Part shown: positions 25,149-33,242 of the stretch, in pieces
Numbering within the stretch: the stretch's first letter is position 1
Layout of the letters: the number at the start of each line of letters is the position of its first letter
Assembly (NCBI GenBank): GCA_003224085.1
Contig: QHYK01000045.1
Coordinates: 1 to 64,000, forward strand
Direction: 5' to 3'
DNA length: 64,000 nt
Source of the DNA: Acidobacteriota bacterium
GTDB taxonomy: Bacteria; Acidobacteriota; Terriglobia; Acidiferrales; UBA7541
Made by a program: the position numbers and the translations under genes
The notes under the pieces: generated by a model
What the model was told of the DNA's origin: nothing
What the model saw: the letters and a program-made list of their open reading frames with translations, nothing else
Databases searched by the model: none

Positions 25149-26687
25149 TCACTCGAGCGCCAAAGTTTTCCACAGGTTCTCCACAAGCTTCTTGGTCCCT
25201 TCGTCCATTCGAATCTCATCCGGCCAGGGCCGCGTGAACCCCTCCGACCTCCATTTGCGGGTCGCATCGATGCCCATTTTCGATCCAAAATCCTGCATCC
25301 GGGCCGCGTGGTCGAGGGTGTCCATCGGCCCTAACGAAAATTGCACATCCCGCTCCGGGTCCAGGGCGCAAAGCGCCTTCCACACCACCTCGCTATAGTT
25401 ATGAATGTCCACATCGTGGTCCACCACCACAATCACCTTCGTGAACATCGCCTGCCCCAGCGACCAAATCGCGTTCATGATCTTGCGCGCGTGCCCTGGA
25501 TAGGACTTTCGAATCGCCACAATCATCAAATTATGAAAAATCCCTTCCGCCGGCATCGATACGTCCACAATTTCCGGATACTGCATCTTCATGACGGGCA
25601 AGAAGATACGCTCCACCGCATAGCCCATGTAAAAGTCTTCCTGCGGTGGCGGCCCCACGACCGTGGTTAGGTAGATTGGCTCCTTCCGGTGCGTCATGCA
25701 TTCCACATGAAAGACGGGATATTCCCCTTCGAGCGAATAAAACCCGGTATGGTCCCCGAACGGCCCCTCCGTCCGCATTTCGTTCAAATTGACGTACCCT
25801 TCGAGCACAAGCTCCGCGTTTGCAGGCACTTCCAGCTCATTTGTCTGGCACGTCACCATCTCCACAGGCTCCCGCCGCAAAAATCCCGCGAACATCATTT
25901 CATCCAGATCCGGCGGAATTGGCAGCATCCCCGCCAGCGCCGTTGCTGGGTCGGTCCCAATCGCCACGCTCACCGGTATCCGCCCCTCCGGATTCTTCTC
26001 CCTCGCGCGCCGAAAATGCTCCGCACCATGCTTCTGCGTCTGCCAGTGCATCCCTGTGGTCCTCTCGTCATAAATCTGCATGCGGTACATTCCCACGTTG
26101 CGCCTCCCCGTCTCGGGATTCTTGGTAAACACCAGCGGAAACGTGATAAACCGCCCGCCATCCTGCGGCCAGCATTTCAGGATTGGGAAGTCGAAAAGGT
26201 TCACGTCCTTCCCTTTCCGCACGACCTCCTGACAGCCTCCCGTTTTTGCACTCTTCGGGAAGAACGAGCCGAGTTCCGCCAGTTTCGGCAGCATTTTTAT
26301 CTTGTCGAACAAGCCCTGCGGCGTCTCCATCTTCAAAAATCCCTGAATCCGCCCGTGGATTTCGCTCAGATCATTCACTTCAAACGCCAGGCACATCCGC
26401 CTCACACTCCCAAACGCATTGATCAGCAAAGGAATCCCCGACCCTTTAGGCTTCTCAAAAAGCAGCGCAGGTCCCAAATCTACTCGTGGCACTGTCACTC
26501 TTGGCTGTGCTACTTCTTGGCTCGCTCGACGGTTCTTGCCCCGCCCTACCCGCTGCACAATCTCGGTAATCTCCAGCACCGGATCCACTTCCGCGCGCAC
26601 GCGCTTCAGCTCCCCTTCCTTCTCCAGCCTGACGATAAACTCGCGCAAATGCCGATAAGCCACTCTCTCCTCCCGTTGCACAGGCAC
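25149..26687 (-). CDS. UbiD-family decarboxylase
   Basis: UbiD enzymes are decarboxylases that use prenylated FMN; in bacteria they act in ubiquinone or menaquinone synthesis or on aromatic acids. The 512-residue protein has the family order: N-terminal LREFIVRLEKEGELKRV, central IPVSVAIGTDPATALAGMLP, EMRTEGPFGDHTGFYS (the conserved glutamate region), and KVIVVVDHDVDIHNYSEVVW. Its partner UbiX, which makes the cofactor, is not in the window. The substrate cannot be fixed from sequence. It is divergent from the following alcohol dehydrogenase, with about 200 bases between them. Confidence 0.9.
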   Translation of the reverse strand: MPVQREERVAYRHLREFIVRLEKEGELKRVRAEVDPVLEITEIVQRVGRGKNRRASQEVAQPRVTVPRVDLGPALLFEKPKGSGIPLLINAFGSVRRMCLAFEVNDLSEIHGRIQGFLKMETPQGLFDKIKMLPKLAELGSFFPKSAKTGGCQEVVRKGKDVNLFDFPILKCWPQDGGRFITFPLVFTKNPETGRRNVGMYRMQIYDERTTGMHWQTQKHGAEHFRRAREKNPEGRIPVSVAIGTDPATALAGMLPIPPDLDEMMFAGFLRREPVEMVTCQTNELEVPANAELVLEGYVNLNEMRTEGPFGDHTGFYSLEGEYPVFHVECMTHRKEPIYLTTVVGPPPQEDFYMGYAVERIFLPVMKMQYPEIVDVSMPAEGIFHNLMIVAIRKSYPGHARKIMNAIWSLGQAMFTKVIVVVDHDVDIHNYSEVVWKALCALDPERDVQFSLGPMDTLDHAARMQDFGSKMGIDATRKWRSEGFTRPWPDEIRMDEGTKKLVENLWKTLALE

Positions 26688-26888
26688 TCTTGTTTACGCC
26701 GGAAGCGCCTGTGCCTCCTTCCACCGTGCCGACGGTGCTCCTAAAACCCGCAACTCTAGCATGAACCAACTTGATCCGCCCTTGTCCGCTGTGCTCCTCT
26801 GCCCTTGCCTAACCTGCATCCGCCCTCTCGCATCGAAGTTTGTAGGCCCAGGATCCCAAACCTCTCTTCGTAGTAAGGAAACCACCCC

Positions 26889-27902
26889 ATGCCCAAGATG
26901 AAAATCGCCGTAGTCCCCAAGCCCCGTGCCGATTTCGAGCTGCAAGAGCGCGAAATCCCTCAGCCTCCCGCGGGATATGTCCGCATCCGCGTGCAGGCCT
27001 GCGGCATCTGCTTCAGCGACCATCTGGTCAAAGACGGCCTCTTCCCGGGCATCGCTTATCCGCGTTCTCCGGGCCACGAAGTTGCCGGCATCATCGACGA
27101 AGTCGGGCCCGGCGTCACCATTTGGAAAAAAGGCCAGCGCGTCGGCGTCGGCTGGCACGGCGGCCACGACGGAACTTGTCCGCGATGCCGCCGCGGCGAC
27201 TTCATTACTTGCGTTAACGAAAAAATCACCGGCATCAGCTATGACGGTGGCTACGCCGACTACATGCTCGCTCCCGCAGAAGCCGTCGCCGCCATGCCCG
27301 ATTCGCTCGATCCAGCCGAAGCCGCCCCGCTCCTGTGCGCTGGCATCACCACCTTCAACGCTCTTCGCCACAGCGGCGCGGGCCCGGGCGACCTGGTTGC
27401 CATACAGGGAGTCGGCGGCCTCGGCCATCTCGGCGTTCAATTCGCCAATAAGTTCGGCTATCGCGTCGCCGCCGTCAGCCGCGGCAAAGACCGTGAAACC
27501 CTCGCCAAGAAACTCGGCGCGCACGTCTACATTGACAGTTCCGCCAAGAACGCTGCCGCCGAACTTCAAAAACTCGGCGGCGCCCGCGTCATCCTGGCCA
27601 CCGCGCCAAATTCCAAAGCCATCTCTTCCCTCTTTGACGGCCTCGGCCCAAACGGCTCACTGCTCGTGGTCGGCGCGGGAGCCGAACCCGTCGAGGCGCC
27701 TGTCATGCCACTTCTCCTGGGCAGAAGGCGCGTGCAAGGCTGGCCTTCCGGCGTCGCCACCGACTCCGAGGACACTTTGCGTTTCGCCGAACTCACCGGT
27801 GTTCGCCCCATGATTGAAGAGTTTCCGCTCGCCAAAGTGAACGAGGCTTACGCCCGCATGAATAGCGGCAATGCGCAATTCCGTGTCGTCCTTACGATGT
27901 GA
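26889..27902 (+). CDS. Zinc-dependent alcohol dehydrogenase (MDR family)
   Basis: A 337-residue medium-chain dehydrogenase. CGICFSDHLVKDG has the catalytic zinc cysteine near 38-41, GHEVAGIIDEVG carries the histidine and glutamate, and CPRCRRGDFITC has three of the structural-zinc cysteines (the usual four-Cys set looks partly altered). GVGGLGHLGVQFA is the nucleotide-binding loop. It oxidises an alcohol or reduces an aldehyde with NAD(P). The gene stands alone. An AAGGAAA about 12 bases before the ATG is its ribosome site. Confidence 0.9.
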   Translation: MPKMKIAVVPKPRADFELQEREIPQPPAGYVRIRVQACGICFSDHLVKDGLFPGIAYPRSPGHEVAGIIDEVGPGVTIWKKGQRVGVGWHGGHDGTCPRCRRGDFITCVNEKITGISYDGGYADYMLAPAEAVAAMPDSLDPAEAAPLLCAGITTFNALRHSGAGPGDLVAIQGVGGLGHLGVQFANKFGYRVAAVSRGKDRETLAKKLGAHVYIDSSAKNAAAELQKLGGARVILATAPNSKAISSLFDGLGPNGSLLVVGAGAEPVEAPVMPLLLGRRRVQGWPSGVATDSEDTLRFAELTGVRPMIEEFPLAKVNEAYARMNSGNAQFRVVLTM

Positions 27903-27943
27903 TTGCGCACGTTTTATAGGAGCTCGCCTCAGAAGAAAACACA

Positions 27944-28173
27944 ATGAAAAAACAAAAGATCCGCGACATGGCGGGCAAAACGGTTCGACTGCGCCCGATC
28001 GCCAGGGCGCATCGACGAACCCCGAAAGACGAAATTGAACTTTCCAATGTCCGCACGCCACACTCCTTTCGCTGGGAATCGACCACATCCAGGAATACCC
28101 GACAGCCGCTGCCCGATCAGATGGGATCCTGCTGCCAAAAAGTCAGATGATCCTCCAGACCGCTCGGTGTTGA
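27944..28173 (+). pseudogene. Small conserved hypothetical protein with a frameshift
   Basis: The frame starts MKKQKIRDMAGKTVRLRP and runs to ELSNVRTPHSF, where coding character moves to another frame reading LSLGIDHIQEYPTAAARSDG and ending at a TGA at 28173. Joined, this gives about 75 residues resembling short bacterial proteins with a DHI...Y tail after a beta-rich core. The middle part also looks shortened. I judge it a broken copy, but a one-base sequencing error cannot be excluded. It starts 42 bases after the dehydrogenase. Confidence 0.45.
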
Positions 28174-28678
28174 CGTCGAACCGCTAACGGCAGCAAACCC
28201 GGATCCCGGCAGCCTTCGCTCGGATAGGGATTTGGCATCGAACCTCCAGGGAGGGCAAAAGGTCCTTAACTGCTCGTGGCAACTTTGTCCCCGACTGCCA
28301 CCTCCAACTCCGTTTCAACCTGAAACGCCCTGTCTCACTCCCAATGAGACTGTGAGTCAGCTGGCTCGCCTCACCTTGCAGTCCGTTTTCTCGGTGTCCG
28401 CAATCCCCTCAGAAACAAGGACTTAGCAAGCCGCTGTCACGGGCCTTGCTGTCCGCGCCAGCAGTTCGATTGGCTCCTGAATTGCCATTTCTCAGCTTGA
28501 AAGTAGAAGTGTTGCCCGAAGCAGGCTCGCTCGGACAGCGTGGCAGGTCATAACTCAAGCTAGGCAGTAAAAACAGCGCGCTTCCCGGTCCAACGCAGGC
28601 TTCGGAAAGCAGCAAAAATCGAAATCAGGAGCCCGGCCCGGCACACGCTCATTGCATCGCCCCGGCTCGAACACGAAA
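28174..28678. other. Intergenic region without a recognised gene
   Basis: About 500 bases with only short frames of no coding character on either strand, and no tRNA, clear terminator or long repeat that I can see. Confidence 0.5.
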
Positions 28679-28951
28679 ATGGCAAACCTACTACACAACA
28701 TCCGTTTGGATTACGTCTCTTGCGTTCTCACCATTCTAGGCACGGTTCTCCTCGGCCGGAGGCTCTGGCAAGGCTGGCTCGTCGCCGCCATCAATAGCGC
28801 CGTCGTCTGCGTCATCGGCGTCCGCACCGCCCAATTCGGCTTTATTCCCGCCAATCTCTTCTGCATCGCCCTGTACACTTTCAACCTTCGCACCTGGCGC
28901 TTCTCTTCACCCGTAGATGATCGCAAGGAACACGTCAAGACGAACTCCTAG
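28679..28951 (+). CDS. Small membrane protein, PnuC/YgjV-like
   Basis: A 90-residue protein with three hydrophobic stretches (about 12-24, 27-47, 49-66). The pattern VLTILGTVLLGRRLWQGWLVAAINSAV and ANLFCIALYTFNLRTW resembles the closing part of PnuC-like transporters, which also end in a tryptophan-rich NLRxW. It is far shorter than PnuC (about 200 residues), so it may be a stand-alone small protein of related fold. The start ATG at 28679 is preferred over 28652 because the membrane part begins just after it. No function can be assigned. Confidence 0.6.
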   Translation: MANLLHNIRLDYVSCVLTILGTVLLGRRLWQGWLVAAINSAVVCVIGVRTAQFGFIPANLFCIALYTFNLRTWRFSSPVDDRKEHVKTNS

Positions 28952-29526
28952 CCGTTTCTTGCTCCCCGCCCCCTGAATCACCGATGCCCTCTCATTAAGA
29001 TAGACCCTGGTTCTCCAGAGTTCGGAACAAACCAGGGCCGCTTCTCTGCAAACCTCCCTCGAGAAATTAGGGCAGGTCCATTCTCGATCCATTCGAATAG
29101 CCATCTAGTAATCTTACTTTGTACTAGACAGAGAGCCTCTTTTCTGCTATCTCGACTTGTGCTTCGGAGTCCACATCTCGGTCCGTTGTCGGTTGGCCAG
29201 ACAGCACTTCGAACCCCAAGCGATAGAACTCTTTCTCTCTCACGGAATCGTCGTAAATCCTTTGGAATGCTATTCTTAGCAGACCCCCACCAATCTAACT
29301 TACAGGGAATTATATCCTTGCGTAAAAGCCCCAGGGGGGCCCCTCCCTTCCCCCATCCCGAATCAGCCGCATCGTCAACGGCCCACAATCTTCCGTATCT
29401 TCTTCCAAGTTCCGTTTGGCATAAGCCCTTTGTTTGCCACGCTTACGAAAACTGCTGGGTGGGGGTGGTATTCTTCCCTTTCTGGAACTCGACACTCGCT
29501 ACCCTGTTGTCTATGCTGAAAGCTGA
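28952..29526. other. Intergenic region with an inverted repeat
   Basis: No convincing gene in about 575 bases. A perfect 8-base inverted repeat, CCCTGGTT (29005-29012) and AACCAGGG (29030-29037), can form a hairpin with a 17-base loop but has no T-tract after it. A GCCCC/GGGGC run occurs near 29325. The final part must carry the promoter of the cysteine desulfurase gene, but no strong consensus stands out. Confidence 0.45.
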
Positions 29527-30717
29527 ATGCCAATGAACCGCGTCTACCTCGATTACAATGCCACCACCCCGGTCGAGCCGGAAGTCCTCGATGCGATGCT
29601 TCCCTATTTTTCCTCCGCGTTTGGCAATGCCTCTTCCATCCATACCTTCGGCCAAAGGGCCCGCGCCGCGGTCGAGACCGCTCGCGAGCAAGTCGCTGCA
29701 CTTATTGGAACGCGGCCCCAGGAGATTTTCTTCACCAGCGGCGGCACCGAGTCCGACAATCACGCCATCTTCGGCATCGTGGGTTCCTCGACGACGCCGT
29801 CGGGCCGCAGTCCGCACGTCATAACGTCGTTTGTGGAGCACGAAGCTGTTTTAAACGCCTGCCAAGCCCTGGAAAAGCAAGGCGTGGATGTCACTTATCT
29901 TCATGTGGATCAAGACGGTTTGATTGACCTTGAGGATTTGCGCGGCGCTCTTCGCACGGAAACGGTGCTCATTACCATCATGCACGCCAACAACGAGCTC
30001 GGTACCATCCAGCCGCTCGAGGAAATTGGCCGCATCGCCAAACAAGCCGACGTCTGCTTTCACACCGACGCGGTGCAGTCCGCCGGAAAAATTCCTATTG
30101 ATGTGAACCGGTTCCAGCTTGATCTGCTCTCCCTTTCTGGCCACAAACTCTACGCGCCCAAGGGCATCGGCGCGCTTTACGTTCGCGGCGGCACGCGCCT
30201 GAAGCAGCTTCTTTACGGCGGCCACCATCAGCGCGGCATGCGTCCCGGGACGGAAAACGTTGCGGGCATCGTGGGCCTTGGCAAAGCGGCCGAGATGGCG
30301 AGCATCTCGCTCGAGAACGACGCCAGGCGCCTCAGCGCGCTTCGCGATCAACTCGAGCATGGCTTGGTGAATCGCATTCCTCATTCGCGCATCCATGGCG
30401 GGCGCGCTCCGCGCACTCCCAACACCGCCAATCTTGCCTTTCCCGGCGTCGAAGGCGAAGCGCTTCTCATCGCTCTGGACCTGAAGGGTCTTGCCTGTTC
30501 CACCGGTGCCGCTTGCTCTTCCGGCGCTGTCGAACCTTCGCACGTCCTTACAGCTATCGGATTGCCTGCCGAAGAAGCACGCGCCAGCTTGCGCTTCAGC
30601 CTCGGCCGCCACACCACGCAAGCTGACATCGATTTCGCTTTACAGGTCGTCCCTACGGCCGTCGCCCAACTCCGCCAACTCTCTCCCACCTACCAGAAAG
30701 CCGCCGCCCGTGACTAA
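29527..30717 (+). CDS. Cysteine desulfurase (NifS/IscS class)
   Basis: This PLP enzyme takes sulfur from cysteine and passes it as persulfide to iron-sulfur assembly or tRNA thiolation. The 396 residues show YLDYNATTP at the start, SGGTESDN (PLP phosphate), HTDAVQSAGK, the PLP lysine in SLSGHKLY (Lys207) and the catalytic cysteine in GAACSSG (Cys330). An internal ATG at 29533 is an equally good start. Next downstream is mnmA, which needs exactly this sulfur, so the pair likely works together in making 2-thiouridine in tRNA, even with 150 bases and a repeat between them. Confidence 0.94.
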   Translation: MPMNRVYLDYNATTPVEPEVLDAMLPYFSSAFGNASSIHTFGQRARAAVETAREQVAALIGTRPQEIFFTSGGTESDNHAIFGIVGSSTTPSGRSPHVITSFVEHEAVLNACQALEKQGVDVTYLHVDQDGLIDLEDLRGALRTETVLITIMHANNELGTIQPLEEIGRIAKQADVCFHTDAVQSAGKIPIDVNRFQLDLLSLSGHKLYAPKGIGALYVRGGTRLKQLLYGGHHQRGMRPGTENVAGIVGLGKAAEMASISLENDARRLSALRDQLEHGLVNRIPHSRIHGGRAPRTPNTANLAFPGVEGEALLIALDLKGLACSTGAACSSGAVEPSHVLTAIGLPAEEARASLRFSLGRHTTQADIDFALQVVPTAVAQLRQLSPTYQKAAARD

Positions 30718-30727
30718 CCGATCCGGC

Positions 30728-30755
30728 TGTCATTTCGAGCGAAGCGAGAGATCCC
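30728..30755 (+). repeat. Dispersed intergenic repeat, copy 1
   Basis: TGTCATTTCGAGCGAAGCGA followed by GAGATCC. It matches the element at 53670-53696 at 23 of 27 positions. It lies just after the cysteine desulfurase gene. Its imperfectly palindromic core (CGAGCGAAGCGAG) is typical of small dispersed non-coding repeats. Confidence 0.65.
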
Positions 30756-30866
30756 TCTTCGTTTCTCTTCTCTGCGCGGCCTCAGCGCAGTCTGCGTCTC
30801 TGCGTTTAGTCTTGTCTTTTTTCAGCTTCTCCCGCAGGTCGAAGCTGAATCCGCTACAATGAATTT

Positions 30867-32024
30867 GTGCCGATGAATTCTGCCACCCAATTCGACACGC
30901 TTCCCGAGCGCGCGGAAACGCAGCGCGGCCTCGTCGCCGTTGCCATGTCCGGCGGCGTCGATTCCTCGACGGTCGCGGCGCTTCTGCAACAGCAAGGGCG
31001 CTCCGTCGTCGGCCTCACGATGCAGCTCTGGAACCAGCGCCGCCTGCCCGAATTGCAAGGCGATGCCCCTCGACAACATCGCTGCTGCTCGCTCGACGAC
31101 GTCTACGACGCGAAAGCCGTTGCGCGTCATCTGAATTTTCCGCATTATGTCGTGAATTTCGAGGAACAGTTTGAGTCGCGCGTGGTGCGTCCGTTTGTGA
31201 ACCAGTATCTCGCCGGCCGCACGCCGGTCGCATGCACGAATTGCAACACGGACGTGAAGTTCGAGCCGCTTCTGCGCATGGCGCGCCAAATCGGTGCCGA
31301 ACGCCTGGCCACCGGCCACTACGCGCGCATCCGCAAGAATGAAGACACGGGTCGCTGGGAATTGTTGTGCGCATTTGATGAAGCCAAAGATCAATCGTAT
31401 TTTTTGTGGGGCCTGTCGCAGGACCAGCTCTCGCGCAGCGAATTTCCTCTCGGGGAACTGACCAAGGACGAAGTGCGCGCGCTGGCCCGCGGCGTAAATC
31501 TTCCCGTCGCGGAAAAGCCGGACAGCATGGAACTTTGCTTCGTCCCTAACGGCAACTATGTGCAATTCATCGAGGCCTATTCGCGCGAGCGCGGAGTTTC
31601 TCTAAACGATGCAGAAGGCGAAATCGTGAACAAAGACGGCGAAGTCATCGGCTGCCACAACGGCGTGCACAATTTCACCATCGGCCAGCGCAAGGGCCTC
31701 GGCTTTGCCGCGGGAAAGCCGCTTTACGTCCTTTCCATTGACCGGCAAGAGAACCGCGTGGTCGTCGGCGAAGACGACGCTCTTCGCCGGCGAACTTTTG
31801 AAGTGGAGCAAGTGAATTGGGTGTCGATTTCGCCGCCTTCGGAAAACATTCGGGCAACGGTGAAGATTCGCCACAAGCACGAGCCCGCTCCCGCTACCGT
31901 CGAACCCCTCGGCGAAACTCGCGCGCGCATCACTTTCGACATACCGCAGCGCGCCATTACTCCCGGCCAAGCCGCCGTGTTCTACGACGCTAATCGCGTC
32001 CTCGCCGGCGCTTGGATCCGCTGA
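30867..32024 (+). CDS. mnmA: tRNA-specific 2-thiouridylase MnmA
   Basis: MnmA puts sulfur on U34 of Glu, Gln and Lys tRNAs. The 385-residue protein has the PP-loop AMSGGVDSS (about 26-34), the nucleophile in ACTNCNTDVKF (Cys126), the second catalytic cysteine in KPDSMELCFVP, and HNFTIGQRKGLG. The C-terminal beta-barrel is present. GTG at 30867 and ATG at 30873 are both possible starts. A TACAAT at 30855-30860 just before them would be a good -10 box and would give an almost leaderless transcript, but the -35 region is weak. Sulfur probably comes from the desulfurase encoded upstream. Confidence 0.95.
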   Translation: MPMNSATQFDTLPERAETQRGLVAVAMSGGVDSSTVAALLQQQGRSVVGLTMQLWNQRRLPELQGDAPRQHRCCSLDDVYDAKAVARHLNFPHYVVNFEEQFESRVVRPFVNQYLAGRTPVACTNCNTDVKFEPLLRMARQIGAERLATGHYARIRKNEDTGRWELLCAFDEAKDQSYFLWGLSQDQLSRSEFPLGELTKDEVRALARGVNLPVAEKPDSMELCFVPNGNYVQFIEAYSRERGVSLNDAEGEIVNKDGEVIGCHNGVHNFTIGQRKGLGFAAGKPLYVLSIDRQENRVVVGEDDALRRRTFEVEQVNWVSISPPSENIRATVKIRHKHEPAPATVEPLGETRARITFDIPQRAITPGQAAVFYDANRVLAGAWIR

Positions 32025-32276
32025 AGTTGGTTTCCCGTTAGTTCTAAGTTTTCAGAGGAAAAGAGCAACAGGCGGAACAAGGGCTTCGGTTTTCAGCTAT
32101 TCATCGCAAGTTTACCTTCGTGATGGAAACGAAAGGGAAAGAAGAAGGAAGAGAACTGCGGCCCACACGAACAGGAAAAGCCAATGAAGAAACCGCACGC
32201 AAACAAACCACCATTCTGGTTAATTTACTTGCGACGGTAATAAGAACTAACAACGGAGGACTTTTGAGGACTAGCG

Positions 32277-32807
32277 CTAGATGAAGAGTTCTTCCTCCTG
32301 CGGCTCGCGCGGTTCGTCGCTGCGAGGGTGGCCGGGCCGGCCATCGGCCCGCCGCCGCGAGCGTAGAAGATCTAGCCCCACTTTAATTCCCTGCAACAGC
32401 GCCGAAGCTTTTTGCACCGGCGACCAAAAACTGTTCTTGAAACGCAAGCCGGCTTCTTCCATGGATTCGAGCGCGCCATTCAAAATGTGATCCATGTGCA
32501 TCAATTGGCCGCGGAAGCGGTCGGCAGCTTCTGTGAACACACGGTCCACTTTTTGCGCCTGGCCCCGCGCCAGGTACACCATGTGCGAGGCGTCGTTGAC
32601 CATGCTGGAAATTTTCGGCTGCGTGTCGTCGAGCAGAATCTGAATGCGCGTAAGAATCGGGCCCATCCGCGACTGCATGTCGCTTACCAGGCGGTTCACG
32701 TTTTCCGAGGTGCGGCGCATCTGAAAAAGAAGCACCGTCAGAATCACCACCTGGACTACCAAAGCCAGCGCCGCAACGATGCTGAAAATTTCGAGCCACA
32801 CCTGCAT
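32277..32807 (-). CDS. DUF948-like membrane-anchored coiled-coil protein
   Basis: A 176-residue protein with one N-terminal membrane helix (about 7-28), then a helical region (about 30-140: RMRRTSENVNRLVSDMQSRM, VMDILLDDTQ-like segments) and a charged, proline-containing tail. This is the organisation of the DUF948 group, often paired with YtxH proteins, as here (51 bases upstream). Such pairs are general-stress-associated in Firmicutes; in this lineage the role is not known. Confidence 0.7.
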   Translation of the reverse strand: MQVWLEIFSIVAALALVVQVVILTVLLFQMRRTSENVNRLVSDMQSRMGPILTRIQILLDDTQPKISSMVNDASHMVYLARGQAQKVDRVFTEAADRFRGQLMHMDHILNGALESMEEAGLRFKNSFWSPVQKASALLQGIKVGLDLLRSRRRADGRPGHPRSDEPREPQEEELFI

Positions 32808-32858
32808 GGGTGCCCCGCCTGCCCCGTCAAGGGCGAAACCGCAATCCCTGCTCAGCCT

Positions 32859-33164
32859 TTACGACGTCTGCTTCGAATGGCGCAGATACGCCTCGCGTCC
32901 TGCCTCGACCGCGGCCGAAACCGAATCCTTTTGGCGCGTCGCGACTTCTTTCCCACGCTCGATCAATTCATCGGCGCGTTCGCGGAGTTCGCGCGCTTTG
33001 CGCTGCGCGTATTCCTTGCCTTCGTCGGCTTTTTTCGTAAGAAAATCGCGCGTCTCTTCGCCGGACTTCGGCGCAAATAGCACGCCCATCAGGGCGCCAA
33101 CACCAAGACCCACAATGAAGTACGTCACCTTGGAACTTACGTTGTCCGGCATGACAACCTCCAA
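32859..33164 (-). CDS. YtxH-domain small membrane protein
   Basis: A 101-residue protein with a single membrane helix (about 10-27) containing the YtxH signature FIVGLGVGALMGVLFAPKSGEE, followed by a charged amphipathic helix (about 35-95: TRDFLTKKADEGKEYAQRKA) and ending HSKQTS. YtxH proteins are small envelope-associated, stress-linked proteins of unknown biochemistry. It lies 78 bases before uvrC's 3' end on the same strand and 51 bases upstream of the DUF948-like gene. Confidence 0.82.
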   Translation of the reverse strand: MEVVMPDNVSSKVTYFIVGLGVGALMGVLFAPKSGEETRDFLTKKADEGKEYAQRKARELRERADELIERGKEVATRQKDSVSAAVEAGREAYLRHSKQTS

Positions 33165-33242
33165 ACACTCCCATCACACCGTAGCATAGCCAAGGTGCGG
33201 CTGCAATGGTGGCTAACCGGCATGGGGGATTCGAAGAGGTTA

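Noticed and set aside
28409-28615. 68-codon minus-strand frame as a small gene
   Set aside because: No ribosome site, no motif, low complexity; sequence looks non-coding.
30855-30873. Leaderless transcript of mnmA as a regulatory feature
   Set aside because: The TACAAT box is well placed but the -35 region has no match, so the claim is too weak on its own.
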